The position numbers were made by a program, and so were the translations under genes. 64,000 nt of DNA from assembly GCA_014529385.2 (NCBI GenBank), contig CM043970.1:41409279-41473278 (forward strand), given 5' to 3'. This DNA comes from Adiantum capillus-veneris. Its lineage: Eukaryota; Streptophyta; Polypodiopsida; Polypodiales; Pteridaceae. The notes beneath the pieces are model-generated. The model ran no database searches and was not told the DNA's origin. It saw only the letters and a list, made by a program, of their open reading frames with translations. Shown piece by piece: positions 1 to 12,022 of this stretch (positions are counted from its first letter, which is position 1; every line of letters begins with the position of its first letter).

Positions 1-199
1 ATAGTTATAACTATATACCCTTATTTTCTTTAGTTAGGAAAAATATTCTTGGAAAGTTGTGCTTCTATGTATATGAAAGTTTCTTTTTCTTTTTTTTTTG
101 GCAAAAAATGGGAGATTAATTATAAAGTATGGGTGTTATAGACCCTGATATTTTTTTTAGTAAACATGTGAATTGTTTAAGAAAAGAGGAAAAAAAGAT

Positions 200-1990
200 A
201 CAACTACCCCTAAGGTAGGATAGGGGCTATCTTGGCCATAAGTAGAATGGCCTAAAGGCTTGAGAGACATAAGTGAAAATAACAAAAGGAGAAAAAGTAA
301 TAAAGTATTGCATACATATTTAAGGGTTTATGGAAAGAAAAAATTGTAAGCCACCTCAGAATCTTTTGCAAAACCTTTACATCAACGTGAGAAGCATTGT
401 AAACAAGACCAAATATCTATGTCATAATAGATCTAAAGCTGAAAGGAAGAGGAACAACTGATGGAGAGTGAGAGAGACAAAACAATGCTTTGTTTCTTTC
501 CGACCAAATCTACCATAGGAAGGCACCTTCAAGGTAGGTCCAGAGTGGAACATTTGTAAAGCTATAGTCTTCAATTGATAATGATCTCCAAGTGAGCTTT
601 GAGGAGTCAATATAATAGGCTTTATGGAGTTCCCTTTTGAAAAAGATATTATGTTTACAACTAACAAACAACAAACAAGTGAGGCATGGTCTCCTCATGA
701 AGTTTTCATTTGCTACATATTCCATTAGAAACACCAAAATGTTCTTCCTTTGACATGTCCATATACCTAGTCTAGAATGAGCCACATGAGATAGCCCTAC
801 TTGTTAAAAACAGGGTAAGCCCATATTCTTTGAAATCTGTAAGACCATTGGTTTGCATTCCAAGAAACTCTCCATTTCTTATTGGCTTAGCAATCAAAAG
901 TGGGTCCATCTTGCCTGCCTCTCCTTTAGCTGCATAGATGTTGTTGCATACTTTGAAGAGAGAAAAGGGTTGTCCTATAAAAACACTCTGCATATAAACC
1001 TGCATTCTCTACATTCTAGCTAGGACCAAGTCAGCACATCATTTGAAAGTGTTGAAGCCGTTTATGTTTGGAGAGCTAGACTCCATTCTTGTACACATCT
1101 TTCCAAGTTCTCAACACTACCTTGAAGCACTTGTGGGCCCTTTTGGTCAGTGTTTCCATCCATTAGCATTTTCATACCAGCCAAACCAGATAGCATCATG
1201 TAACCAAAAACAGATAGAGTATGCCCAATCATTTGGGGGCGACCAGCTAGTTGTTTACAATTCCATGCTTCAGAAAAATTGCAAAAAAAATAAGAATCCT
1301 TGAGAGTAAAATAAGTATAAGAAACTAACAAATCTTCTAGTGAGGGTCCATTCCAAGCTTTGTAATCTTTAAGATGAAAATTCTAATTCTATAGATTTCT
1401 TTTGATCAGTGATTCCCAGAATTCTGAGGATGGATATTGAGAATGCACAAACGTCCCACTTCTTTATCTCTATAACATACTTGCCCAGCCACATTGGGGA
1501 TTTTTTTACATCATCAAAACTACCCCATATGAGTATTCTTGCCAGATAAAGACCTCGGGGGTTCACCTCTTAGACATGTAAGTAACCATGTGAGTCCAAA
1601 TGAAAGGGCTTTTTATTTACCAGAATTTAAAAATTTTAACAAGACTATATTAACAAAAGGGGGTTTTAATTGATTTTAGAGAAAACCCGTAAGTTTTTGA
1701 GGAAAAAGGGGTCATTTTATTACCTTAAGCACAAAACTTAAGGGTGTTTTTTAATACCCTTTGAATGCATGTTATATGAATGGTTCCTTAAAGGTGCACC
1801 CCCCGAGGTAAAGGTAAAGACCGTGTTTAATTGATACTGAGAAGGCATCCAAAAATACAAAAAGTATATAAGTGAGGAAAGTAGATAGTAATTTAAAACA
1901 AAAACACTTGCAGAGTGGTTACATTGATGATTTTGCCAAGAAAATAACTTGACATAAAATCTAATATCTAACCAACCCAAATGATTTTTT
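200..1990 (-). pseudogene. LINE ORF2 3' part (RT C-terminus and zf-RVT region), decayed
   Basis: Broken minus-strand frames across this stretch match the C-terminal part of a plant LINE ORF2. Around 1980-1740 is a segment with the block LNYYLLSSLIYFLYFW, which matches LNHYLLSSLTCFLCCW in the plus-strand LINE at about 33.85 kb, the post-RT thumb region. Near 520-480 the frame gives an LW-IWSERNKALF block, typical of the zf-RVT domain that ends plant LINE ORF2 proteins. Between them are open fragments at 1369-1566, 1062-1331, 772-1005 and 510-785 separated by stops and frame changes. The RT catalytic core is absent, as expected for a copy truncated at its 5' end. No intact protein can be made. 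No target duplication or poly-A tail was recognised. Confidence 0.7.
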
Positions 1991-2644
1991 CATATTAAAC
2001 TGATCATTTAATGTGGGAGAATAAACATGAACAAGGGTTAGAATATAGACATGTGCTTACACATCTATCTCAACACGGGGCCAATGTTAAAGGGGTCCAA
2101 GTGAGAGATGGTTTGTCAAAAAGCAAGGCTAGCTACTAGAGCTTAAAGACCTTAGGGTTAGGTTCATTGAATACCTCCAAAGGTTACTGTTAAAAGTTAT
2201 TTGACCTTAGGCAAGATAGGGATGAGCTTGAGGTGGGAACCCAACCCAAGCTTGAGGTGCTTGTTGTGCTTGTTGACTAAGGTGCTTGAGGTGCTTGTCG
2301 TGCTTGCTAACTTAGGTGCTTGAGGTGCTTAATGACTAAGGTGCTTGAGGGGGTAAATTTGCTCCACAAAGTCAATACATATCCCTACACAAGGGGGTGA
2401 GAGCCTCATTGTAGGGTCTAGAGAGAGAACACACACACCCTCACACAAGGCAAGCTTGGTACAAAGAAAGAAAATAGGACACTTGTAGTGGTTTGACTAG
2501 CTTAGTGATAAAGTTCTCATTGGGCTGTGTCATGGCCCAAGGCCGCCTCTTGATGCTGTGAATAAATAGATCTCTGCCAATTGGGTGAAAAGAAACGTGA
2601 AGCCTTATCACATCCAGTATCTTCCTAACAATTACTACATATTC
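1991..2644. other. non-coding spacer between two LINE fragments
   Basis: No supported gene is visible. The stretch holds the minisatellite at 2225-2352 and otherwise unremarkable AT-rich sequence. Confidence 0.5.
2225..2352. repeat. minisatellite of GGTGCTTGA-type units
   Basis: Short imperfect tandem units reading (AA)GGTGCTTGAGGTGCTTG with TTGTGCTTGTTGACTAA spacers recur about six times. Unit length alternates because the motif is nested within a longer period of roughly 35-40 bp. Confidence 0.7.
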
Positions 2645-2851
2645 TTTTTTTAGGATTCAAACAGTGCATTAGAGGTTCTATCTGAAGGAAAATGGCCTAT
2701 AAAGAGCACTCCTCTTTTGTTTGCAAATGGTACAAGGGCTTCGATCCCAAGGGGGATAAGCCCTCCTGACAATTGTGTCTCCGTGTGGGTGGACTTCCCC
2801 GATCTACCCATTGAATTTTACCCTTGGCTAAGAAACATAGCTTTTAGAGGT
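2645..2851 (+). pseudogene. LINE ORF1 fragment (DUF4283-like)
   Basis: A plus-strand frame from about 2645 to the stop at 2851 contains WPIKSTPLLFANGTRAS followed by VWVDFPDLPIEFYP. The latter matches the conserved V-W-V-x-x-P-x-L-P-x-E-F core of DUF4283, the nucleic-acid-binding domain in ORF1 of plant LINEs. Only this part of ORF1 is present. It is followed within about 200 bp by the endonuclease remnant of the same LINE type, so the two probably come from one insertion with an internal loss. Confidence 0.65.
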
Positions 2852-3011
2852 TAACCTTAAAAGAAATTATCTTCTAACCATGTTTGGTTCACCACTAACC
2901 ACCCTGCAGGTAAAGGGGGTGATGCAATTTGATTGTTACAGAAGTACTTAGACTAAATCTGAGGTCAAATCCTCTGACAAGGGTAACTAGATTTTAGTAT
3001 CTCTCAAAGCA

Positions 3012-3562
3012 CCATTCAACTATAGTATCTTGAATGTTTATGCCTCAAACTCCATCTCTGACAAGTGCTCAAGCTGGTTTGAAATGTCTCAATTCTCTAA
3101 CCCTGTTTTGCTGGTAGGGGATTTCAACATGGTGGAAACAGTATCCGACAAATGGATGCACAAGGGACTATGTTTGTATGGAAAGGAGAAAGAATTTTGG
3201 GAAGAATTTACTCTAAAATTGATTTTTTAGATGTTTCAGAGAATCGTGGTTACACTTGGAGTAACAGACAATCCGGGACATGCTTCAGAGTTTCTAGACT
3301 GGACATGGTTTATTTGTCAATAAGTCTACTACGTGATCACTAGTCAGTTGAGTGTAAAGTTGATTCCTCTCTTTTGTTGTCTGATCATAAGCCAGTCATC
3401 TTTGAAGTATTTAGATCAGAGAATAATCACAGAGTAGGATGGGTGCATATTGATCAATCTTTATTGAAGCTAAATGTTGTTAAAGAAAAAGTTAAAATAT
3501 TTTTTGTTCTAAGTTTGTTGATTCTTCTCGATCCCCTTGTATTTCATGGGAAAAATATTGGA
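3012..3562 (+). pseudogene. LINE ORF2 endonuclease domain fragment
   Basis: Overlapping plus-strand frames carry the hallmarks of the AP-type endonuclease (EEP fold) at the N-terminus of plant LINE ORF2. These are LLVGDFNMV (catalytic Asp-x-Asn), then GYTWSNRQSG with SRLDMVYLS (the W-S-N and R-L-D-R-x-L-x-S region, with Met where Arg is usual), then LSDHKPVIFE (catalytic S-D-H). A frameshift separates the first and second blocks near 3215 and a stop follows at about 3341. Downstream, ISWEKYW is typical of the linker to RT. Homology ends abruptly at about 3560, where the LTR of gypsy element A begins. Confidence 0.8.
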
Positions 3563-5142
3563 ATTGAAAGAAATTACCTCTATGTGGATTATGGTTATTC
3601 ATCAATGATATACTTAGTATGTTCAAAGATAAAGGTGTGAAAGAAGTGAAAGGAGAAGAAGAAGAGAGTTTCTCTCCCAAGCCCTATTGTTGCCCTTAGG
3701 CAATAAGGAAACTGCGGGGAGAGAAGTACCTGTAGCAAGGAGATTCTAGAGTTTGTGGAAGATAATGAGAACCTTAAGAGAGAGAGATGCTTGTGGAAGA
3801 TGAAGATATGGTTACTAACCTTGTGCTCATAATTGTTTCCCGCAAGAAGGTTGTACTCATTACATTGACAAGGTGGCTGCTTGAATACCTTCCAATGAAA
3901 CAATTAGGACACAACAAGAGAGATCAAAGGAGGAGTAAGATATAATTAGAGATCGATCTAAGTGTGGTGGTGGTATTAAAGATAGATAATGAGAGATAGA
4001 GATAGAGTTAAAGACAAGTATTGGACTAGATATGCAAATGAAAGTAAAACTAGCAACATATATCTTACATGAGAGCAATTGCCACCACCTTAATGGAGAG
4101 AGAAGATGAGGCAAGACTTCAGCCTTTCTTCAAGAGAAAGTGTGGCATTAAGATGATTATGTCACTATGGAATTGATCTATTCTCACTCACTCATAACTT
4201 ACCCCCAATGAAGAGAAGGTTGCCCTTTTTATAGGTGAGGGAGCCATGTTTTATATAATCACTTGATTAGGCTAAAGAGTTAGCCCAAATCAAATGTTCT
4301 TTGGATATTTCTTAAATGGGATATATTAGGAATCAAAATATCATGAAATTCAGTATTTTTGGTCGTTGAAGCTCCATGTGGGTGCATGATGTATATGGGC
4401 CCCACCTAGGCATCTTCTGTGTGGCTGCCGTAGGGGGTCCCAACTTGTGTGTCTTGTCCTTCAAGGCATCTTTGAGGTGTCACATTCACATGCTTATGTC
4501 TTTTATCCTCCAAATATCTTATTTTATGGAAAAAGACCAAGATTACCTCTTTTCACTTGATTCACTTGTTTACCATCTCTTCTTGCAGTATAGTTGTGAA
4601 AGGGTTTTTCACTGGTTTCCTTGTAACTTTTGACCTATAACTCGGATTGACATGCTTCAAAAGGCAAAATTGGCCTACTAAAAGATCTTGAATTGGTTTT
4701 GGCCTTTTCTCCACGCCCTTAGGTCAGAATTTTCAAATTGGGATGGTCCAAGAAGCTTTGGATCTTCCTTTTCATAAAGTCTTCTAGTAAGCACTTCTCT
4801 CTCGTATGTATCCAAGAAGGTATGCATTATTGAAGGGTTATATTATTAGATAAATGTGAAAAGAAGAAAATAATTTATATATGGTAGGGTATAGCTGAGA
4901 TATTAGAAGAAATATACAAATGATTTTCCCCCAGACAAAAAGAGGCACAATCATTGATACTTGCTTGTAGTACTTTCTAATAGTAATGTACATTTATATT
5001 ACTTCAAAGGTAAATACTAAGGTATGGTAGAAAGCTTTTATTTATGAATATGAGTATTATATGAAGTATACTTATGCGTCAAAAAGTCACAAGATAAATC
5101 GTTTAATGCCTGTTCCCACTATATACGTGCCACATCACGACA
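3559..5142 (-). repeat. 3' LTR of element A (outer end missing)
   Basis: The sequence is nearly identical to 10440-12022, with scattered substitutions and small indels only. On the minus strand it begins TGTCGTGATGTGGCACG directly after the purine tract. The corresponding outer 580 bp (9853-10439 in the other LTR) are absent here. Confidence 0.85.
4225..4233 (-). promoter_or_regulatory. putative TATA box, element A 3' LTR
   Basis: Minus-strand TATAAAAAG lies inside the LTR and is conserved at 11105-11113 in the other LTR. It is the best candidate for the element's core promoter. Confidence 0.5.
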
Positions 5143-5160
5143 TCCACCCCCTCTAAACCT
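5143..5160 (-). other. polypurine tract of element A
   Basis: Minus-strand AGAGGGGGTGGA lies immediately before the LTR start TGTCGTG. It is the primer site for plus-strand DNA synthesis. Element C has a near-identical tract at 15679-15692. Confidence 0.75.
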
Positions 5161-5200
5161 GCACATCCTCCGGTATGTGCCATATTGTCTCTTTGTAAGA

Positions 5201-6286
5201 TCAGCCCTCTTGTACATCTTCCTTGCTTTGTTCTTCACTGGATGATTCCAGAGCTTCATGTTCACTTTGATCTTCACTTGTGTTTTTCTCTTCTTCCTCA
5301 TCAACATATTCGAGATCATTGTCTTCTCTTCTCTTAAACATTTTGATCCTTTTTCCTACAATGGGAATCTTTACTTCTGTACCATCTAGTTCAGACAAGC
5401 TGTAAGTAGCATTTTCATGCACATGCTTTACAACATACGGTCCAAACCATCTTTTTGAGAACTTACGCATGACTGTGTGCTGGTTATCAAGGCTACTATC
5501 ATACACTAAAACCCGGTCACCTTTGTCAATTGCTTTGCTCCTGAGTCGATGTCGCTTATCAAAGTAGTCCTTGTTTTTCAACTTTGCATTTTTGAGTCGT
5601 TCTTTTGCAGCTTCAATGTCTCTTGGTCTTCTCTCTAGTTGCCTTATATGTAGTGCAAGGAGATCTTCCCGGCTAAGCCCCTCTTGCCAAGGTAGTACAT
5701 TCCATGTGGCAATTGTATCTTCAATCGGCATCACTGGCTTTTGACCATACATTAGCTCCGCAGGCATGTAGCTAGTTACTGAGCTATGTGTTGTACGATC
5801 AACTCATAAAGCATATGGTAACAGTTTTGGCCACTCACCAACTCTTCCTTCACAAGCCTTGGCCAAAGCTTTGATGATAGGAGGATGCCCTCTTTCACTC
5901 TTTCCATTGCCTTCAGGGTTGTAAGCTATGGTAAGATAAAGCTTGATTCCTAATCTGGTAAATAACTCCCTTGCTTTCTCAGCATCCAGATCACCTCTAT
6001 CTGCAGTGATCTTTCCCACACAACCATAACTGCAAATCACCTCATCAAGAAGGAATTTGCACACAGCTTCTGTGGTTTTAGCTCTTAATGCTCCTCCTTC
6101 AACATGATTAGTTAGGTCCAAGTATCTCATCTGCCAGAGTCCTAAAGGCATTGTGACTAGATCCCCAACCCATTTATAGTGCATGGCTAGTGGATATGTA
6201 GGGTGCAATCCATCACGATGTCGGACATTTGAATACATTTGACAAGTTACACATGACTCTACAAATTGAGATACATCTTTATACAT
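5201..6286 (-). pseudogene. Ty3/gypsy integrase
   Basis: One frame runs from 6286 to 5201, broken only by a stop at about 5804. It contains part of the zinc-binding HHCC region (CVTCQMYSN), then the DDE catalytic core. The core Asp residues are in WVGDLVTMP and ITADRGDLD, and the Glu is in YNPEGNGKSERGH. A C-terminal domain follows with HTVMRKFSKRWFGPYVV, as in gypsy integrases, and an acidic Glu/Asp-rich tail. Integrase inserts the cDNA copy into the host genome. The domain begins abruptly at 6286 in a different frame from the RT fragment because of the deletion junction near 6287-6310. Confidence 0.88.
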
Positions 6287-6309
6287 ACCCTTCCACCAGT
6301 ACTTTTATT

Positions 6310-7380
6310 TCAACTTGGAGAAGGAATAAAGTAACATAAGACCTTATTCATCCCATTCATCATATGTGCAACCGAGTTGGTTGCTCCCTGTGGCAAGGTA
6401 CACATCCTTACCAAACCCAAAGGTGTCCTCATGGTTGTCAAGTCTCTGCTTTTGATTGCAAGCTGAAATTGATCATACCTTGAGTAGAGATCCCCCATTG
6501 AGTAGATTGCCCTCCCTGCAAACGCCTCTGCAAACTCATCCACAATTGGACCTATACCTACATTTCTAATTGTCACCTTGTTCACTGGTTGCATATCTTG
6601 GATGAAGCATAGAGAACCATTCTTCTTTGGAACTGTGAACCACCTGTTTGATTATGGAGCACAAGAAGGCTCCAAGATTCCCATTTTGATTTTCTCATTC
6701 AGTAGCTCTACTAACTTTGGCAAATGAGCCTTTGGAACCGGAATAGGCTGCATATTCCAAGGCACATGAGGTATTGTGAAAATTACCATTGGAGCTACAA
6801 TAGAAGGATCAACACATCCTATCTCATGTGGCTCAAATGCAAAAGCCTTACCATGCTTTGAAAGCATTTCTTTGAAGCACTTTGTCTCCTCCTGTGTTAG
6901 AAACTCCTCGCAACCAATCTGCAACTCTTGAAAAGACTCCTTTGTGAAGGTATGCCCAATCCTTTTAGGATTCCTCAAACTTGGTTGTAAAGAAGCCTGC
7001 TCAATCTTTTCCCCGTTGTTGGGTGGTAAGGGTAAAGCTACTGGTTTCACCTTCTTTGCTACACTCTTGTATTTAGTTTCAACATGGACTTCTGGGCCAA
7101 GTGTTTGACTTTCTTTAAAGGCTTCTATTACTTGATACATTTCCATAGAGAAAACTTCCACACCTTCATTTTCAAGATACAAATTAGACCCCATTATAGC
7201 ATCAAGCTCACCCATAGTATCTACAAAAGAAACTTGTTCACACAAACCCAAAACATTTTTAGTAGGCTCTAGAAACCCACTCTTTTTCATGCCTATTTGT
7301 ACATTATGCACATATTGCCTCTCACATCTCTTCAAATCTTCAAGTTTTGTAAAGGATACTGATCCATTCCTTGTTACCAA
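6310..7380 (-). pseudogene. Ty3/gypsy reverse transcriptase, N-terminal part only
   Basis: The minus frame 7380-6652 contains protease-RT linker sequence and the start of RT (PVPKAHLPKLVELLNEKIKMG). After one stop, 6594-6310 continues in the same frame with FIQDMQPVNKVT, AIYSMGDLYSRYDQFQLA (first catalytic Asp) and RTPLGLVRMCTLPQGATNS. The frame ends in MNGMNKVLCYF. The Y/F-x-D-D box, the RT connection and RNase H should follow but are absent, and integrase begins within about 25 bp. The element therefore cannot make a working RT. Confidence 0.88.
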
Positions 7381-7457
7381 GGAGCCCGTTGAAAAATTTT
7401 CACCTATTTTTGGATCATGCGAGACCCTTTTTCTTTCTGTACCACTGCAATCTCGCT

Positions 7458-9799
7458 TTACAATGGTACTTGGCCAAAACCCATCATTTCTCTATGATCA
7501 TGAAACTCTTTGCTCACCTTTGGTAGAGGATGTTCTTTGAGGTTGTCACAATTTCTTTCATGATTTACACAAACTGTGAGAAATTGAACAGCTCGTTTAC
7601 CATCTTTGCTACGTATCCTAGCATATGCTGAACCATCATCCATTGCCTTTGTTTCCATTAGAACTCCCACAATGTAGGGCTGTCCAAGGATGAGATGATA
7701 TGAAGATGTATCCTGTACAAAGAAGTTTTAGTCAATCTTTACATCACCTATTGTTACCTTCACACTTGGACATGGTGCATACAATTCACCGGATGAATTG
7801 TTTGCCACTTTTACCATCCAGCCATGATCTGTGTCCACCATCGGCCATTTGCACTTGTTGTAGAGACTCTTTGACATTATGTTTATTTCTGAACCATGGT
7901 CAATCAAGGCAACAAATGTCTCTTCAAGATCACCTACCTTGACCAAAGTTTCTGTAGTAGCCCTTGCCCAATGACTTCATGAATAGTAACTCCTAGGAAT
8001 ATCTTCAACTTCTTCATCATCATTTGAGAAATGCACTTGCTTCACTCTCCCACTAGATTGGTAGCATCCTACCACAGCTCCATCATCCTCCTTATTTTGT
8101 AGCTGCATCCCATGTGTCTTCAAGGCTTCCCCTTCAACCTGTGGATGAGAAACTTCAGCATGGGTTTGCCTCTTCCTCTTGATGATGTCAATGATCTCCT
8201 CATGGAATTCACGCTTTGCAATGCCAAGAAATTCTCCCAGAGTAAACTCAATCTTGCTATTCAAGATCCTTTCCTCCAAGACTTTCTTTAAATCTGTAGC
8301 AACCTCAATATCAGATTGTAGTTTATAAGTTGGGCCTTTTGTCTTACCTTTTGTTGGCTCTTTCTTCTTTCCTGTTGTAGACTCCTCCATGAGTACTTCC
8401 GGTGGTGACGCTCCTTGTGTTGAGGGTGTTTGGGAAGGCATTGAGTCGCTTCTTCCCCCACTTTTGGAAGCTCTTTTTGATGGTCCTTCATCAGCATTCT
8501 CACGTCTGCGCTTCTCTTCTATAATCGCCTCATTTTGTTGGCATTTTGTAATGTAGGCATGCACTGACAATGAGTCCACTAGATCATTCCATCCTGTTTC
8601 TAGACGTATGCAATCACGTGCTTCATGTAGAATCTCTTTTGTAAGCTTTCCCTTTTTAGCTAATTGCATGACATTTGGCCAAAGTTGACCATGATGGTCA
8701 CTCGCCTCTTCATCATTAAGGTGCTCAATTTTTACTCCATAAGTAGTTGCCTCAATTGAAGAGCTGGCACGGTTAGTTGCCATATCTTCAACTAAGGTTT
8801 GCATTCCCCCCTTCCCAAAGTTAGCTCACAAGGGTAGACCTGTCTCTCTTAAGTGGATTTTACCATCCTTAAAAAAGACAACATCTTTTGACAAAGCATC
8901 ACTAAAATCATCACAATATCTTCTTACATGGTCTGTACTATCACACCAAATACATCTATTAACAAACCCTTCTTTGGGCTGTCGTCTTTGCCTAGGAAGT
9001 GGCGATGGTTGGCCTTTTTCTTCAAGCTTTGCAAGATTCACCTTCAAGTCACGCATTCCCTTCACAAGCTCGTCTAGCATGGACTTATCAAACTTAGGAG
9101 CGATAAAAGTAGGCTTTACCATTTTGTCAGAAGTTGAGGTGGAAGGACTTGTAGTGTTTACTTCCATCTTGTCCCTTCTTCTTTGTCATTTGTCAAGCAG
9201 TGAGACAGCACCTTCAACTTCATTCCAGTCGGTCTTTAGTCCTTGTTGAGCATCTTTATCATCAATAAGAAGCTCCAAATTTTCTTGAAACTCTTTACCT
9301 GCAGCTTGTAAGAAAAGATCTGTCTTCTCTACATCTAGTGTGTCCCTTTCTGTCCTTGTGAGTTGTGCATAGCGCCGCCCAAATTTCTTAAGTAGCTCTG
9401 TTATTGATAGTCCTTGCTTTGGCTTGACTACCCATTCTAAGAATGTACTTTTGGTCACTCTGTCCGAGTCCTCCATGAAATATTACTCCTTTAAAGCTAC
9501 TTTGAGTTCTTCCCAATTTCTCCCATGCCCAGCTTTAATTGCTCCCTAATTTTTGGAGCAACAACTAGCTCAAATCTTTGAATCATCTCACCTTCTGACA
9601 CATACTCGCGTAAGTGCTTGGTTACATCTTTTCCATTGAATTGATCCATTCTGTTGATGACCGCTTGTATGGCCTTCGTTGCTGAAATCTCCCTTCTTTC
9701 AGTGGCATGTTGTTGTTGCATGAACATTGAAAATTATTGAAACATTTGCATTGTTGATGGGTCAAAATGCATACCCTGTTGCTCAACATGATCACCCAT
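7458..9799 (-). pseudogene. Ty3/gypsy gag and protease
   Basis: The start chosen is the ATG at 9799, 30 bp after the primer-binding site. Gag blocks follow in order: 9799-9497 (MQQQHATERREISATKA), a frameshift, then 9476-7458 in a single frame interrupted by stops near 9183, 8823, 7974 and 7725. CIWCDSTDHVRRYC (near 8900) is a CCHC-like zinc knuckle, the gag nucleocapsid motif. At 7946-7728 ALIDHGSEINIMS is the retropepsin active site, with D-H-G in place of the usual D-S/T-G. Several of the stops could be C-to-T changes (for example CAA to TAA near 9738). Gag forms the particle; protease would cleave the polyprotein. The copy is inactive. Confidence 0.82.
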
Positions 9800-9830
9800 G
9801 GTTACCCACAAATTCTCACCCTGGCAGTTT

Positions 9831-9846
9831 CACGTCGGGTTCACCA
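9831..9846 (-). other. primer-binding site of element A
   Basis: Minus-strand TGGTGAACCCGACGTG lies a few bases downstream of the 5' LTR end (TTGACA). It starts with TGG, complementary to a tRNA CCA end. I cannot assign the tRNA with confidence. Element C has TGGTGAACCCGATGGG at the same place. Confidence 0.7.
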
Positions 9847-9852
9847 AAAATA

Positions 9853-12022
9853 TGTCAAAAAGTAGGCGGTCTTGCCAAGAAGTCACCGGGCCTCTTGCTG
9901 TGAGAGTTTTTGAGGAAGCTCAAGGGTTATGAGAAAGAGGTAAGATGTAGATAACATAGTTTCTATAGCTAAAGAAGAAATGTAGCCAAAGAAGCCGCTC
10001 ACTTTTCCTTACAAACACACACGTGATGGAGAGAACTCATGAAAGATAGTCAGAACAAAACAAAAAAGAAAACATCGAGATTACGATCATAGTGTATCAT
10101 GGGTAGGATAAAAGGGTTAATGGCTGAGTTAATGATATTTAATCTTTGTTGTCCAAATAAGCTACGGATTGCTCTTTGGAACTGTAGCTTTGTGTTTACT
10201 ATGATGTATATGTTTTGTCTAGCGATTGGGATTAGTTGTGAGTAAAAATCCTCTTGATTCATAATAAAATAACCACATTCACATCAAAAGAGAAGTCATA
10301 GTCAATAATAGGTAGTATGATGGGATCTGGTGAGAGAAGTATTTCGTTGAGCCTTTCAGGACCAAATAGAAACACTATGCGTTGCTGAAAGTGAATCTTT
10401 CGACTAATCCAAATGTTGACCCTAGTAGATTGCACTGAATGGAATTGAAAAAATTACCTCTATGTGGATTATGGTTATTCATCAATGATATACTTAGTAT
10501 GTTCAAAGATAAATGTGTGAAAGAAGTGAAAGGAGAAGAAGAAGAGAGTTTCTCTCCCAAGCCCTATTGTTGCCCTTAGGCAATAAGGAAACTGCGGGGA
10601 GAGAAGTATCTGTAGCAAGGAGATTCTAGAGTTTGTGGAAGATAATGAGAACCTTAAGAGAGAGAGATGCTTGTGGAAGATGAAGATATGGTTACTAACC
10701 TTGTGCTCATAATTGTTTCCCACAAGAAGGTTGTACTCATTACATTGACAAGGTTGCTGCTTGAATACCTTCCAATGAAACAATTAGGACACAACAAGAG
10801 AGATCAAAGAAGGAGTAAGATAGAATTAGAGATAGATCTAAGTGTGGTGGTGGTATTAAAGATAGATAATGAGAGATAGAGATAGAGCTCGAGACAAGTA
10901 TTGGACTAGATATGGAAATGAAAGTAAAACTAGCAACATATATCTTACATGAGAGCAATTGCCACCACCTTAATGGAGAGAGAAGATGAGGCAAGTCTTC
11001 AGCCTTTCTTCAAGAGAAAGTGTGGCACTAAGATGATTGTGTCACTATGGAATTGATCTATTCTCACTCACTCATAACTTACCCCCAATGAAGAGAAGGT
11101 TGCCCTTTTTATAGGTGAGGGAGCCATGTTTTACATAATCACTTGATTAGGCTAAAGAGTTAGCCCAAATCAAATGTTCTTTGGATATTTCTTAAATGGG
11201 ATATATTAGGAATCAAAATATCATGAAATTCAGTATTTTTGGTCGTTGAGGCTCCATGTGGGTGCATGATGTATATGGGCCCCACCTAGGCATCTTCTGT
11301 GTGGCTGCCGTAGGGGGTCCCAACTTGTGTGTCTTGTCCTTCAAGGCATCTTTGAGGTGTCACATTCACATGCTTATGTATTTTATCCTCCAAATATCTT
11401 ATTTTATGGAAAAAGACCAAGATTACCTCTTTTCACTTGATTCACTTGTTTACCATCTATTCTTGCAGTGTAGTTGTGAGAGGGTTTTTCACTGGTTTCT
11501 CTGTAACTTTTGACCTGTAACTCGGATTGACATGCTTCAAAAGGCAAAATTGGCCTACTAAAAGAGCTTGACTTGGTTTTGGCCTTTTCTCCATGCCCTT
11601 AGGTCAGAATTTTCAAATTGGGATGGTCCAAGAAGCTTTGGATCTTTCTTTTCATAAAGTCTTCTAGTAGGCCCTTCCCTATTGTATGTATCCAAGAAGG
11701 TATGCATTATTGAAGGGTTATATTATTAGATAAATGTGAAAAGAAGAAAATAATTTATATATGGTAGGGTATAGCTGAGATATTAGAAGAAATATACAAA
11801 TGATTTTCCCCCAGACAAAAAGAGGCACAATCATTGATACTTGCTTGTAGTACTTTCTAATAGTAATGTACATTTATATTACTTCAAAGGTAAATACTAA
11901 GGTATGGTAGAAAGCTTTTATTTATGCATATGAGTATTATATGAAGTATACTTGTGCATCAAAAAGTCACAAGATAAATCGTTTAATGCATGTTCCCACT
12001 ATATACGTGCCACAACACGACA
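9853..12022 (-). repeat. 5' LTR of element A (complete, about 2.17 kb)
   Basis: It runs from TGTCAAAAAG (plus strand) to CACGACA, giving short TGTCG/TGACA-type inverted ends. Its inner 1.58 kb matches 3559-5142. The first 60 bp carry a GC-rich block (CACCGGGCCTCTTGCTGTGAG) that recurs in the LTRs of C and, less exactly, E. The segment 9853-10439 is present only here. Confidence 0.85.
11105..11113 (-). promoter_or_regulatory. putative TATA box, element A 5' LTR
   Basis: Minus-strand TATAAAAAG, identical in sequence and context to the copy at 4225-4233. Confidence 0.5.

Larger units (their letters stand above)
3559..12022 (-). mobile_element. Ty3/gypsy LTR retrotransposon A, defective, truncated left LTR
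   Basis: Two direct repeats (3559-5142 and 9853-12022) flank a minus-strand internal region with gag, protease, partial RT and integrase in the Ty3/gypsy order (integrase last). On the minus strand the LTRs begin TGTCGTG and end TTGACA. A primer-binding site follows the right (5') LTR and a purine tract precedes the left (3') LTR. The left LTR lacks about 580 bp at its outer end and joins LINE sequence directly. The right LTR abuts copia B integrase sequence, so A inserted into B and the left side was later rearranged. No target duplication can be tested. Confidence 0.85.
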
